From Trametopsis cervina (Eukaryota; Basidiomycota; Agaricomycetes; Polyporales; Irpicaceae), in assembly GCA_022385755.1 (NCBI GenBank), contig MU278356.1:277377-341376 (forward strand): a stretch of DNA of 64,000 nt. The letters run 5' to 3'. The notes under the pieces were generated by a model. That model was not told the origin of the DNA, made no database searches, and saw nothing but the letters and a program-made list of their open reading frames with translations. The position numbers were made by a program, and so were the translations under genes. This document shows positions 1-8,820 of the stretch, piece by piece (the stretch's first letter is position 1; each line of letters begins with the position of its first letter).

Positions 1-946
1 GTCTCGCGGGATCCACGTCCAAACACCAATCCAATGCCAAATCCTGTAGTCCCTCGCTGCAGTCATCCAGCAATTTATCCTCCCTCACCTCTTCCGGACA
101 AGTCAAGGGTGTAGTGCACACCAGTCCCGCCGCCAGCTCACACAAAATAATCCCCAGACTCCACACATCACCAGGCCCAGCCGAATAATCTTCTCCTGAA
201 AGGATCTCTGGAGCAGCATATGGGATCGTACCGCAGAATGTCGCGAACGAATATTGAGGGGGTTCCTGTCCCGGCTCTGCCAGTACCGCGGCACCAAGGT
301 CGATAATCTTGACCTGGAAATGAAGAAATCAGGGCGTGGAGCCGAAGAATCCTGAACTTCGGATGCTTACTTTGAGGTTCCAGTCAATGAGGATATTCCC
401 TGGCTTCAAGTCGCAGTGCGAGATCCCTAGCTCATGCATCGCTGCTACTCCACACACAACCTGCTTGAAGATATACCGAGCCGTGCTTTCCGGCAGCTGA
501 CCGGCCTTCAGAATGAAGTGACACAGACTGTTTCCACCACCAGCTGCGTGCACCCACATATCCCCATGCAGTTCCTGGATCTGTACCAATTCGCGTTTGT
601 GTCAGTCGATCCGTGTTGTATGAGGGCAATGCAAGATACTCACGATGTAAGGGTACGTGTCATCATAAAACAGGTCGCTCCCGCACTTGATAACGTTCGG
701 GTGGTCGATGGTGCAGGCTATCATCACTTCCCGAGGCACCCATCTTCCATCCTCCAGTTCCACCCATCCATTGACGGGTATGTGGTTTTTCTTGACGAAC
801 TTCACGGCAACCCTGTTCCCCATCTCCCGATGGCGCGTACTCATCACAAACCCGTAGCCTCCCGCCCCGAGCTCCCTCTCCAAGACATACGTGCTCGCAA
901 ACTCGGCCTGGAGCAAATAGCCGTCGGGGAAGTGGTTGGAGAACAT
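1..946 (-). CDS. PAS-kinase/Psk-like Ser/Thr kinase, 3' end cut by window edge
   Basis: Exons 946-644, 580-371 and 313 to the window edge (partial) join in frame; introns are 643-581 and 370-314, with GTGAGT and GTAAGC donors. The kinase domain shows a glycine loop (GAGGYG), a VAVK lysine, an HPN motif, a QELHG hinge, a catalytic loop HCDLKPGN (HCD instead of HRD), DLG in place of DFG, an APE motif and a DVWSLG helix F. The long insert before the HPN helix and the ExHG hinge resemble the PASK/Psk branch of CaMK-like kinases; that subfamily call is inference. ATG 946 is the first methionine, but the frame stays open and acidic upstream to a TAG at 1132-1130 and continues beyond it into the membrane-protein gene. 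Catalysis is plausible because the lysine and both aspartates are present. The C-terminal lobe lies outside the window. Confidence 0.8.
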
Positions 947-1111
947 CCTTGCCTTCCTATTGGGCCCGCAGTCGAAGTGGGCTGGAACATTATCATCGTG
1001 GGAGGTGAATGGATCGTCCTCGTCATCCGCGGGTGCCGGTAAGAGAGGGGCTGTTGGAGCGGGCTCATCACGAGAATATGTCCCCTCGTCGTCCTCGTCC
1101 TCGGATTGCAG

Positions 1112-1183
1112 GTCTTCGTCATACCTGGACTAGATGTCCTCGTTGTTCTAGGACTGGATCTCTTCGTTGTGCTGGGACTGGAT
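1112..1183 (-). repeat. Three tandem 24-bp units carrying two in-frame TAG codons
   Basis: Units lie at 1160-1183, 1136-1159 and 1112-1135. On the minus strand each reads ATC-CAG-TCC-NAG-NAC-AAC-GAN-GAN or a close variant. In the middle unit codon 4 is TAG where the first unit has CAG. In the third unit codon 2 is TAG where the other two have CAG. Both stops are therefore single C-to-T changes within a coding repeat. A more diverged unit may extend to about 1207. Confidence 0.8.
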
Positions 1184-2511
1184 GTGCTCATCGTCCGCGG
1201 GTGCAACGTCTTGATTGTCCCCGGACTGGATGACTTCCTCGTCGTCCCTCGTAACAGGGATGCAGTGTTCCGAGTAGGCGTTGCTGGCCGATCCTACGCT
1301 AGCGAACATATAGTCAACGTCGACCGGTTCGGAGCTCTGAGCGTAACGACATTCGGTTAATGAAACGGAACAGACATGCAGAGAGGTGTTAACTTACATC
1401 CGGAGGTGCTGCCTCGTCCAAAGGCTCTGCTCCATGCAAAGGCGGTTCCTCATCGAGAGGCTCTACTTCGTTAAGAAAATCTACCTCGTCAAGAGGCTCT
1501 GCCTCATCCCAAGGCTCGACCTCATCCAGAAGCTGTGTCTCATCCGAAGGCCCCGCCTCCTCACTGAATTCTTCGGCATCCCGCGACTCCACCTCATCTA
1601 CTCCGTCCCAGCCAGCGGGAACTTCACCATCTGCAACATCGTCGCCCAGCGACACCTGCTCAGCCCAATCCTCAGTATGCAAGTGCTGCCTGTCTTCGAC
1701 GACCTCGGCGTCGACATCGCTACCTACAGCGTCCTGAGAGATCGGCTCGTAGATGTCCTTGAAATCAAGCACGAGCCAGAAATATTCCCTGCGCATTCTC
1801 TGTAGGTGACATGCTGCACAGGGGCACTGCTCTTCTTCTTCACATTGGACATCTTCTACAGAAGCCGATGCTCCGTCGCGGGACCGGGCTTTGAAGAAGT
1901 AGAGGGAAAGGGAAACAACCTGAGAGTGCGCGATGAGCGGAGCACCAGAATAGCATAGATACCATATCACCTACAGAATACAACACGTAAATCCATATCA
2001 GCGCCGTGGCCACTTGCAGAACCACTATCAGCCACAGCTGCACGTCTGGCCGAGCGAACAAATCCAGAACCGCGCCGGCCAAGTCGCACAGCCTCTTGTC
2101 TGACCTCGCCGCGAACCGCAGGCAGATCCGGAGGAGCGCATATGCATACCAGTCGATGTCGGATATGGCACGGTATCCGACCCGTAAAAGGGTCGGGAGG
2201 GGGAGGGTGACGGTGTCGAAAAATCGGAGTCCGACCGCGTTAGCCGCAAACACGAGTTGCTCGAGAACATTACCAAAAACGAAACCAAGGACGAAGGCGA
2301 AGAAGCTCGCCGACGCCCAGCCACAGAAAAAGACGACACTCTGCAGAACTTCCAGGGGAGGAACGAGCCCGGTGCCGGTATTTGTGTGGAGGGGTGAGTT
2401 GTGGAGGGCACGGGTACGGGTCATGACACTGGGGGGTGCATGGCTCGTGGTAGAGGGAACTGGAGAAGAGGGCGGAGACGCACGCGGAGGGTGTACTGCT
2501 AGGGGTGGCAT
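1148..2511 (-). CDS. Membrane protein with acidic repeat tail; may be the N-terminal half of a membrane kinase
   Basis: Exons 2511-1975, 1919-1398 and 1336-1148 join in phase 0 (introns of 55 and 61 nt, donors GTAGGT and GTAAGT). A proline-rich N-terminus is followed by hydrophobic stretches around residues 50-90 and 160-180, the second continuing over the first splice junction. A long Glu/Asp-rich tail of LDE-type repeats follows, most likely cytosolic. Translation stops at TAG 1150-1148 inside a 24-bp repeat. The same frame continues past a second TAG (1132-1130) straight into the kinase at 946, so this may be one gene with two stops rather than two genes. ATG 2511 lies only 24 nt after the stop of the upstream small gene; ATG 2422 is an alternative start. 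I do not recognise the membrane part as a known family. Confidence 0.55.
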
Positions 2512-2535
2512 GGCAGTCTCTGCCTCCGAGGCTGG

Positions 2536-2855
2536 TCAGCGACGGGAGAGATCCAGGAAGAGGAAGACGGCGGCGCCGTGGTCAACTTTCTGGCCTCCGT
2601 GTTCTGAGGTCTCGCCCTCGACTTCGACTGCATTATATGCACGCTCGTTCAGTGGATTGAAAACCGGAATGCATTGCAGGAACCCTGAGGTCGTTTCTAC
2701 ATCGCTGTGGACAGGTGATTAGAGTCGAGTCCAGACGGGCGCGACACATGTCGATTCGACACTCACTGAACCGCTGTAAAGACACGAAGTATGCTATGCT
2801 CTGACGCTCCTTGTCATATACATATATGAGACTCCTCAGGCTTACCTTCGAACAT
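2536..2855 (-). CDS. Small 61-residue protein with a 7-nt microexon
   Basis: Exons 2855-2846 (10 nt), 2773-2767 (7 nt) and 2704-2536 (169 nt) give a continuous 61-residue protein beginning MFEAVHDVETTSGF and ending FLFLDLSRR. Both introns have canonical ends (GTAAGC...TTACAG and GTGAGT...CCACAG). I do not recognise the family. The sequence is mildly acidic with a short hydrophobic C-terminal patch. The coding frame is supported by a diverged inverted copy at 8530-8820 that keeps the same splice signals and much of the peptide but is frameshifted. The stop lies 24 nt before the ATG of the membrane-protein gene, and the start 93 nt after the stop of the SnoaL-like gene, all on one strand. A shared or bicistronic transcript is possible but unproven. 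Confidence 0.5.
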
Positions 2856-2948
2856 CGTGCATCCAGCCCCGTCAAAGCAGATCTCAGTGGTGATTATCAG
2901 TCAGGCTGCAGCAATGATCAACCCATCCGCCGACACCCCCTCCGTCGG

Positions 2949-3513
2949 TCAGAAAGCCACCTCATTGCGCAGCTCGTCCAATCTCCCCATACGCGCGAGA
3001 TACGCCGCGCCAGTGTCCGCCCACACCTGATAATCCGTGATCTTGCACTCGTCGTCGAAATCGAGCATGTGCACGAACCGCTCGTCCCACCACTGGCCTG
3101 CCCCCGCGCCCTCTGTCCAGTGGAAACGGGCGCTCCCGCGTACGCTCACTTTGCGGGCGGAGGCGTCGATTGTCCATGAGTCTGCAGTACCGTTTGTTCA
3201 GTGACAAAATGTGATCGCAAGCAACGTGGAGGCAAGGGGAGCAGTTCTCACCGAACACCATATCCTCATACGTCAAGTGTTTCTGCAGGAGCCCAAAGTA
3301 CTCCTCGAGCCCCGCGCGCCCTTCGAACGTCCGCCCAACGAACGGGGCGAGCTGCGGCAGCCCGTGCTCATGTGCTGAGAGCGCGTGCGTGCTGGAGAAG
3401 TGGGCGAGGAGCACGGGGAGCGGGGCGTGTGAGGCGAAGGAGGCGCAGAGGGATGTTGCGGCTGCGTGGAGGGAGTCTCGAGTGGTTGTGCTGGACGATG
3501 GAGGGGTGCTCAT
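2949..3513 (-). CDS. NTF2/SnoaL-like domain protein
   Basis: Two exons, 3513-3252 and 3181-2949, flank a 70-nt intron (GTGAGA...CTGCAG) joined at phase 1, giving about 164 residues. The chain has the usual cone-fold pattern: an N-terminal helix (LHAAATSLCASFASH), a loop before FVGRTFEGRAGLEEYFGLL, then strands ending in WWDERFVHMLDFDDECKITDYQVWADTG. Family members are either small enzymes (isomerases, cyclases, hydrolases) or non-catalytic ligand-binding proteins, so no substrate can be assigned. There is no signal peptide, so it is probably cytosolic. Single-domain SnoaL-like proteins of this length are common in fungi. Confidence 0.75.
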
Positions 3514-4416
3514 ACTTAGGTTATGCTATGGGTGGTAAAATGGTAGAGAGTTTTGCGTACTGTAATGGTGGGAGGTGTGCATTTGGGATGGAGGATGTGG
3601 TGGGTGCGGAGTTCGAAGCGAGCTCCAAGGAAGCACTGCTACGCCAACCTCGTATCTCCCAAGCATTGAGTAGTACTGTGGGTGAGGTACTCAAACAGAC
3701 GTGTATACGCTCAGGTAACACAATGCTTGAAAGATATTCGGCTACTGTAACATCGCCGTGTGGTTGCTGAGATGGAATGCGAGTACGAGGATGATGGAGG
3801 TTGCAAATAGATGCCGCAGGGTATGTCTGACCGCCGTGGATGTTACGGCCACAGCTGCCTTTGGTGATTGCTGTAAGCATGCATACATAGAACTCAATCG
3901 TCCACAAAACATCAATGAAAACACCGACAAAAGGGGAATCGGTATCGCGAGGCGTTCTGACGGAGGGAGGGTCTCATCTAAAGTCATGTTGTCCTACGCG
4001 AGGTGTTTTCGAGCTTCACGAGCCCAGCGAACGTTCGGCCGACACACCTACTCGTGCTCGCGGATGTTCTTGTCTCGGCAAATCAGAGCGTCGGATCTTT
4101 CCACACGTTAGCGATAAGCGTCACGCAGTACGTAAAAGCACGTTGGCATCGCAAGCCAACGTGCGGGCGGCTTGCCGATCTACAGTGGTATTTCGCATCA
4201 CGTGTGCGTCCCGGCGACTTAACCCTCATCCATCACTTTCGAATTCCCTCGCATGCATTTCCGTTATTAAATAAGGGCAACTCGACCCTGCTTGGCCCCG
4301 TTTCCTGTTTCCCCTTTCATCACCCGTCGACAAATTTTTCGCCCGTGGGCTGTTGTCTTGCTGTGCTGTGCTGTGGTTCTTCCTCTTCCTTTCTCCACCC
4401 ACCCACGCACGAACGA
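3514..4416. other. Intergenic region between divergent genes
   Basis: It separates the SnoaL-like gene (minus) from the tail-anchored protein gene (plus). Open frames here (for example 3521-3907 minus) have no recognisable protein and no matching splice pattern. I see nothing else. Confidence 0.5.
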
Positions 4417-4417
4417 G

Positions 4418-4425
4418 TATATATA
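4418..4425 (+). promoter_or_regulatory. TATA box of the tail-anchored protein gene
   Basis: The octamer TATATATA lies 64 nt upstream of ATG 4489 in a pyrimidine-rich leader, the expected position for a fungal core promoter. Confidence 0.5.
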
Positions 4426-4488
4426 CCCAGGGCTGCGCTTGCCCATTCCCCCGCTCTGCTCTACTCGCTTTAGGACAAAGCACGAAAT

Positions 4489-5435
4489 ATGGAGTACCAT
4501 TCGGTGCATGGCAGTACGGCTCAGTCGTCGACGCTCGCTGGCGAGGAGCCTGGTGTTGCGAGGTACGTTGCCTGACATCGTTCGCGAGTTGTGGATGATC
4601 TGACTAGCGTCGATACCTGAGTAGGTTTGATGCCGCCGTCGCGTCTGCGGGTCGCCGGGCGATGCACTACGAGCAGCAGATGAAAGACCTGGAGGTGAGC
4701 CCCCCACTCAGACCTCGTCGTGCACGGTGCTCATACGCTTGACAGTCGAAGATGGCAGAGGACCTGAGCAACTCCCGAGCCATAGATACCATCCTGCGCG
4801 AGGTCGTACAAGGTCTCCAGGCAAGTCTCCCCGTTATTCTTCTGCGCAGCCAGTGCTTACAATAACCATTCATACTCACAACAGCACACCCAAAAGCGCT
4901 CAACGACAGCACTATCGAGCACCGTCCCCTACATCGCGCACGCACTGCAGGACGACCTCTCCGCGCTGCAAGAGCTGGGTGCACAGCTCCCCGAGATTGG
5001 CAGCCAGGTGCGGCACATCCGAGCGGTGTATGACAGGGGCCGTGACAAGGTGTGTGGAAATCACATGTGTGACGTGGGAGTGGTGGTGCCGCAGACTAAA
5101 CTCTAACTGCGCGTCTTCTGTCTGTTTTCTGTTACGTGTAGGCGAAGGATCTGGAGGAGTCGCTCGAGTGGCTGAACACGCCCATCCCGCTGCGTCTGCG
5201 CACGATCATATTCACGTCGAATGCGCCAGTGAGCGCACGGTGGAAGGCGTTGGTCGTAAGTACTCTTTCTCTCTCGCTATGTAATGCAATGCGCGGTGGG
5301 CTGAAAGAGCGTTATCAGCGGGTTCTGTTTGCGCTTGTGTTCTTGGCGTGCATGTGGATCGCCTGGATCACGCTTCGGGGGGCTGTGCGCGCGCATCGCC
5401 AGCGGCTCGTGTGGGGAGAACGGCTCATGTCGTGA
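4489..5435 (+). CDS. Coiled-coil protein with a C-terminal membrane anchor
   Basis: Six exons: 4489-4562, 4625-4694, 4746-4820, 4885-5049, 5142-5255 and 5319-5435, all phases consistent, about 204 residues. The middle is helical and heptad-like (RRAMHYEQQMKDLE, DDLSALQELGAQLPEIGSQV). One hydrophobic segment near the end (VLFALVFLACMWIAWITL) is followed by a short basic tail, as in tail-anchored proteins of the ER, Golgi or mitochondria. There is no SNARE zero-layer motif that I can see, so I do not call it a SNARE. Intron 3 (4821-4884) has a GC donor within CAG|GCAAGT and ends ACAG; using GC keeps the frame, so this looks like a true GC-AG intron. Confidence 0.75.
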
Positions 5436-6424
5436 GATGGGCGGCGCATCCCTTCATCCCCCTCATCGTTGTCCCCTCATTGTGCTCGGATTGCTGTCAC
5501 AGCCACTATACGCTTCACTCGCATTGCACCGCCCCTCTCATCTAGAGCTCTGCTTTCTCTTCATATGGACGTCTCATTACGCTACACATGACCTTGCTTC
5601 TCTCGATCACGTCCAACTGGCTATCGCCCGCATCGCTCGTTACGCCGACCCCCGCATATCCCCGGTCCTCCCTCGCATCCAGTCCTCCTCCATTCATCCT
5701 CTTCCCTTATCGCTCTTTTCCACACTCTATCATCTTCTCGGATTTCATTACATCTGCTTCGCGCCCTTCCCTTCACACAGCTCGCCTACCCCCCTATATC
5801 CTGCATGTAACATTATTGTTGTATATTATCATCCATATCATGCGAATAGATCTCCCTCTACTATGCTCCTCTGCATATACCCCACCCACTGGTGCTTCCG
5901 CGGCTGACACGGCTCATTTAGGTTAGCGGTTAGCCACCTTCTGCTTCGGATATTATAGGCTGTGCTGGGGGCATGCTCTTCATAGCGCCCGAACGCATAT
6001 CTGATGCGCATTTTGGTCACAGGACGTCGCGCATATCTCGAGTGTACCTCACTAGCGACGCCACCAAGTCTAGGATTGCCGTTTTAGTCGGCCACCGCTC
6101 CTGTGCTTAATCCAATGCACCCTGCTCTACATCACCCTCGCCAATCTCAAGCATCGTCTTCAAACCTCAGAAAATCATGCTGCGCACATCCCGCCGTTAT
6201 CACATAAAGTCACGCCTATCATGGGACCACTGGAAATGAAAGCCTCGGGGACTATCTCCGATCGCAAACGCACGTGACCGTGATAGATACAATCAAGAGC
6301 GCCACGGCAGACGCGGTCATTAGTGCGGCACGACGGCAGCGAGGGCGCGTCAACCAACTCTTGACTCAAACTTGGACGGTTACCACGATCATCTTATCCT
6401 TACTGTACGAGCGGCGTGGCTACG
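5436..6424. other. 3' flank and promoter region, no gene seen
   Basis: Pyrimidine-rich sequence follows the tail-anchored gene, and the last few hundred bases should hold the promoter of the transglutaminase-like gene. Short open frames show no protein features. Confidence 0.5.
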
Positions 6425-8113
6425 ATGTCTGTGCGACGTACATTCCCTCCGCCGCCTCCACGACGCGTCTCGGGCTTCGCGAATGGACACGCAGCTGCGA
6501 AACAGGTCCAAGCTCAGGATGATGGAGAGGTGCAGATCGACTGGGCGAATTTGTCGAAGGAGGACAAGGATGTGTTGTTCAGCTGGCTGGACGAGTTCTT
6601 CGCGGCGTATTTTAAGCGGATGGCCACCATCGGGAGTGCTCCTAATGGTCACGCGCAGGAGCAACCAGCACCAGTACCAGCTCCGGCGAAGCCTGCGCCT
6701 CCTCCACGCAAGCTGAACGGGAACGGGAACGCTCAGCCTGCCCCGCTGAACGGTCGTCCACCCATCCCCGTGCGCAAGTCCACAACCGAAGCTGCGCCAA
6801 CGACGAAAGGCAGCTTTGTCACCCCTGTGCCGCCACTGCCTGTGCGCAGACCGGATCTATCTTTGCAGCATCATGCGGAATCTGAGCCTGCACCTGCGAC
6901 GGACGCTAGCCCTCCCAAGCCGCCCCCGCGCCGCACGCTTCCGCCACCTTTCAAAGGTTCTTCCAGACTAGAACCTGAGCCAGTCTCTGCTGCGCCTCGT
7001 ATCAACTTATCCACGAAACCTACCGCCACCGTCGCAGCCGCCACCTATACCTCCGAACCGGAGCACCAAGACGTCGCAGAATGCATCCGCTGCCGCGACT
7101 ACACCACCGTCGACGCCCACTGCGCCTCCTTCCCACGCCAAACCGTCTCCTCAATGGACCAACTCGCCTGGGACCTAACCTCTCCCTTCCCGCACGAGCT
7201 CGACAAGCTGCGCGCCATCACATTCTGGCTGCACCTCAACATCGCCTACGACGCCTACTCCTTCCTCAACAACTGCGTGCAGCCGTCCACGCCGTCCTCG
7301 ACGCTCGAGAGCGGGCTCGCGGTGTGCGAGGGGTACGCGGGGCTGTTCGCTGCGCTTGCGCTCGGCGCGGGGTTCGAGTGTCTCGTCGTCAGTGGGCACG
7401 GGAAAGGGTTCGGGTACGCGCCGCTCGCGCCTGGACAGGCGCCGCCGGGGTACAGCGCGGGACACGCGTGGAACGCGGTACGGCTGGCCTCCGGGGACTG
7501 GAAGCTCGTGGACTCGTGTTGGGCGGGCGGCGCGCTGGATCCGAGCGGGGTGTTCATTAGACGGTGGGACGCTGAGCATTTCGTGGCGGACAATGAGGAG
7601 TTCGGGGCGAGGCATTTTCCGGACCCGGGCGAGCCGTGGAAACAGTTTGTCGAACCCGGGAGGGAGAGGACGTGGGAAGAGTATATCAGCGCGAGGGACG
7701 AGGGCCCGACGGTGACGGGTCCGTTTGGGGAGGACGAGTATGCACGGGGGCTGTTGTGGCCGAAGACGGGGGTGATTGGGGCGGGGAGGGTGGATACTGT
7801 GTATGTGAAGAAGAAGTGTGGGCATTTTAGGGAAGGGGAGGGGGATGAGTATGTGCATGTTGTTATGGGCCCGTTGGATGCGCAGGAGCGCAGCCCCGGG
7901 CGGGCGGGGTGGAAGGCTATGAGTTTGGATGAGGTGAATGGGGGGTGGAGGTTTGATGGGTTGAGGGTTGTGAAGGGGGAGGAGCTTATGGTTGCTGTTG
8001 TGACGAGTGTGGGGGGACGGGATGCGAAGGGGATGGGGAGGAGGGAGTATGAGAGGGTGATGGGGAAGCAGGAGATGGGGTTCTCGGTGTTGTGTCAGTG
8101 GAAGGTGGAATGA
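6425..8113 (+). CDS. Transglutaminase-like (Cyk3/kyphoscoliosis-type) protein
   Basis: Single exon, 562 residues, unusual in this intron-rich window. Residues about 60-210 are proline-rich, with PPxP-type SH3-ligand motifs. The second half is a transglutaminase-like fold: Cys at about 301 in AVCEGYAGLF, His at about 347 in AGHAWNAV and Asp at about 363 in LVDSCWAGG, the spacing expected of the Cys-His-Asp triad. Fungal proteins of this type include the cytokinesis factor Cyk3, where the domain binds SH3 partners and may lack enzyme activity. Here the triad is intact, so peptidase or cross-linking activity cannot be excluded. It is probably cytosolic or cortical. The first in-frame ATG is 6425. 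Confidence 0.8.
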   Translation: MSVRRTFPPPPPRRVSGFANGHAAAKQVQAQDDGEVQIDWANLSKEDKDVLFSWLDEFFAAYFKRMATIGSAPNGHAQEQPAPVPAPAKPAPPPRKLNGNGNAQPAPLNGRPPIPVRKSTTEAAPTTKGSFVTPVPPLPVRRPDLSLQHHAESEPAPATDASPPKPPPRRTLPPPFKGSSRLEPEPVSAAPRINLSTKPTATVAAATYTSEPEHQDVAECIRCRDYTTVDAHCASFPRQTVSSMDQLAWDLTSPFPHELDKLRAITFWLHLNIAYDAYSFLNNCVQPSTPSSTLESGLAVCEGYAGLFAALALGAGFECLVVSGHGKGFGYAPLAPGQAPPGYSAGHAWNAVRLASGDWKLVDSCWAGGALDPSGVFIRRWDAEHFVADNEEFGARHFPDPGEPWKQFVEPGRERTWEEYISARDEGPTVTGPFGEDEYARGLLWPKTGVIGAGRVDTVYVKKKCGHFREGEGDEYVHVVMGPLDAQERSPGRAGWKAMSLDEVNGGWRFDGLRVVKGEELMVAVVTSVGGRDAKGMGRREYERVMGKQEMGFSVLCQWKVE

Positions 8114-8529
8114 GTGTTCTGTGGCGGGGGTATATTGGATTTTATTTGGACTAACACTCTTGCTTACTGGGTCATACTGTTCTCTTGGATGTACAATCGA
8201 GCTCAAGGAAATTGTAGTTCTCTTCGCACAACATACACTGTACTTCATTCTCCCTATACCTATTTATATTCACTAGCAGACAATTTATGGCGAAAGGACT
8301 CTCAGATATTGGTATCGCTCTCGCAAAGCGAGTACACAGATAATGTTTCGCGGGAAATAAATATATGATGTCGACGATGATTGGTTCGCAGCAAGCCGGT
8401 GCTCCCATCACAAGCTCATCCACCACTCCCTCTTCCGTACCCTCCCCTCCTCAATGCCCGACGTTCGCAAGTAAAATCAAGTCTCATATACACTAAGCGC
8501 GTCATAGCGTAGCATAGTTCTGGTCTTTA
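8114..8529. other. 3' flank of the transglutaminase-like gene
   Basis: AT-rich sequence with no supported gene. Confidence 0.5.
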
Positions 8530-8820
8530 CAGTAGTCCGGTGAGTGTCGAATCGACATGTGTCGTCGCGACCGTCCAAGCTCTAATCCCCTGTCTACAGC
8601 GATGTAAAAACGACCTCAGGGTCCCTGCAATGCAATGCATTCTGTTGCTCAATCCACTGAATGAGCGTGCACATATTGCAGTCGAGGGCGAGACCTCAGA
8701 ACACGGCGACTACATTTCAATGTTAACCACCGCCGTCTTCCTCTTCCTCGATCTTTCCCGCTCGTAGCTGACCAGCCTCGAAGGCTGAGGCTGACATGTC
8801 AGCCCCCAGCAGTATACCTT
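8530..8820 (+). pseudogene. Frameshifted inverted copy of the 61-residue microexon gene
   Basis: This stretch aligns in inverted orientation to about 2500-2785, including the intron (GTGAGTGTCGAATCGACATGTG start, YTGTCYACAG end), the exon (DVKTTSG, LNERA, VEGETSEHG, FLFLDLSRS) and the first bases beyond the stop. A 5-nt duplication of TGCAA shifts the frame after residue 10 of the last exon and creates an early stop. The position matching the 7-nt microexon reads TAGTCCG instead of CGGTTCA. Similarity fades just after the point matching the start of the membrane-protein gene. Confidence 0.8.

Noticed and set aside
434..1042. Plus-strand 202-residue open frame
   Set aside because: It lies antisense to kinase exons that have conserved motifs and matched splice sites; its sequence is a shadow of them.
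7175..8248. Minus-strand 357-residue open frame
   Set aside because: Antisense to the transglutaminase-like gene, with biased His/Pro/Arg composition caused by GC-rich codons on the other strand.
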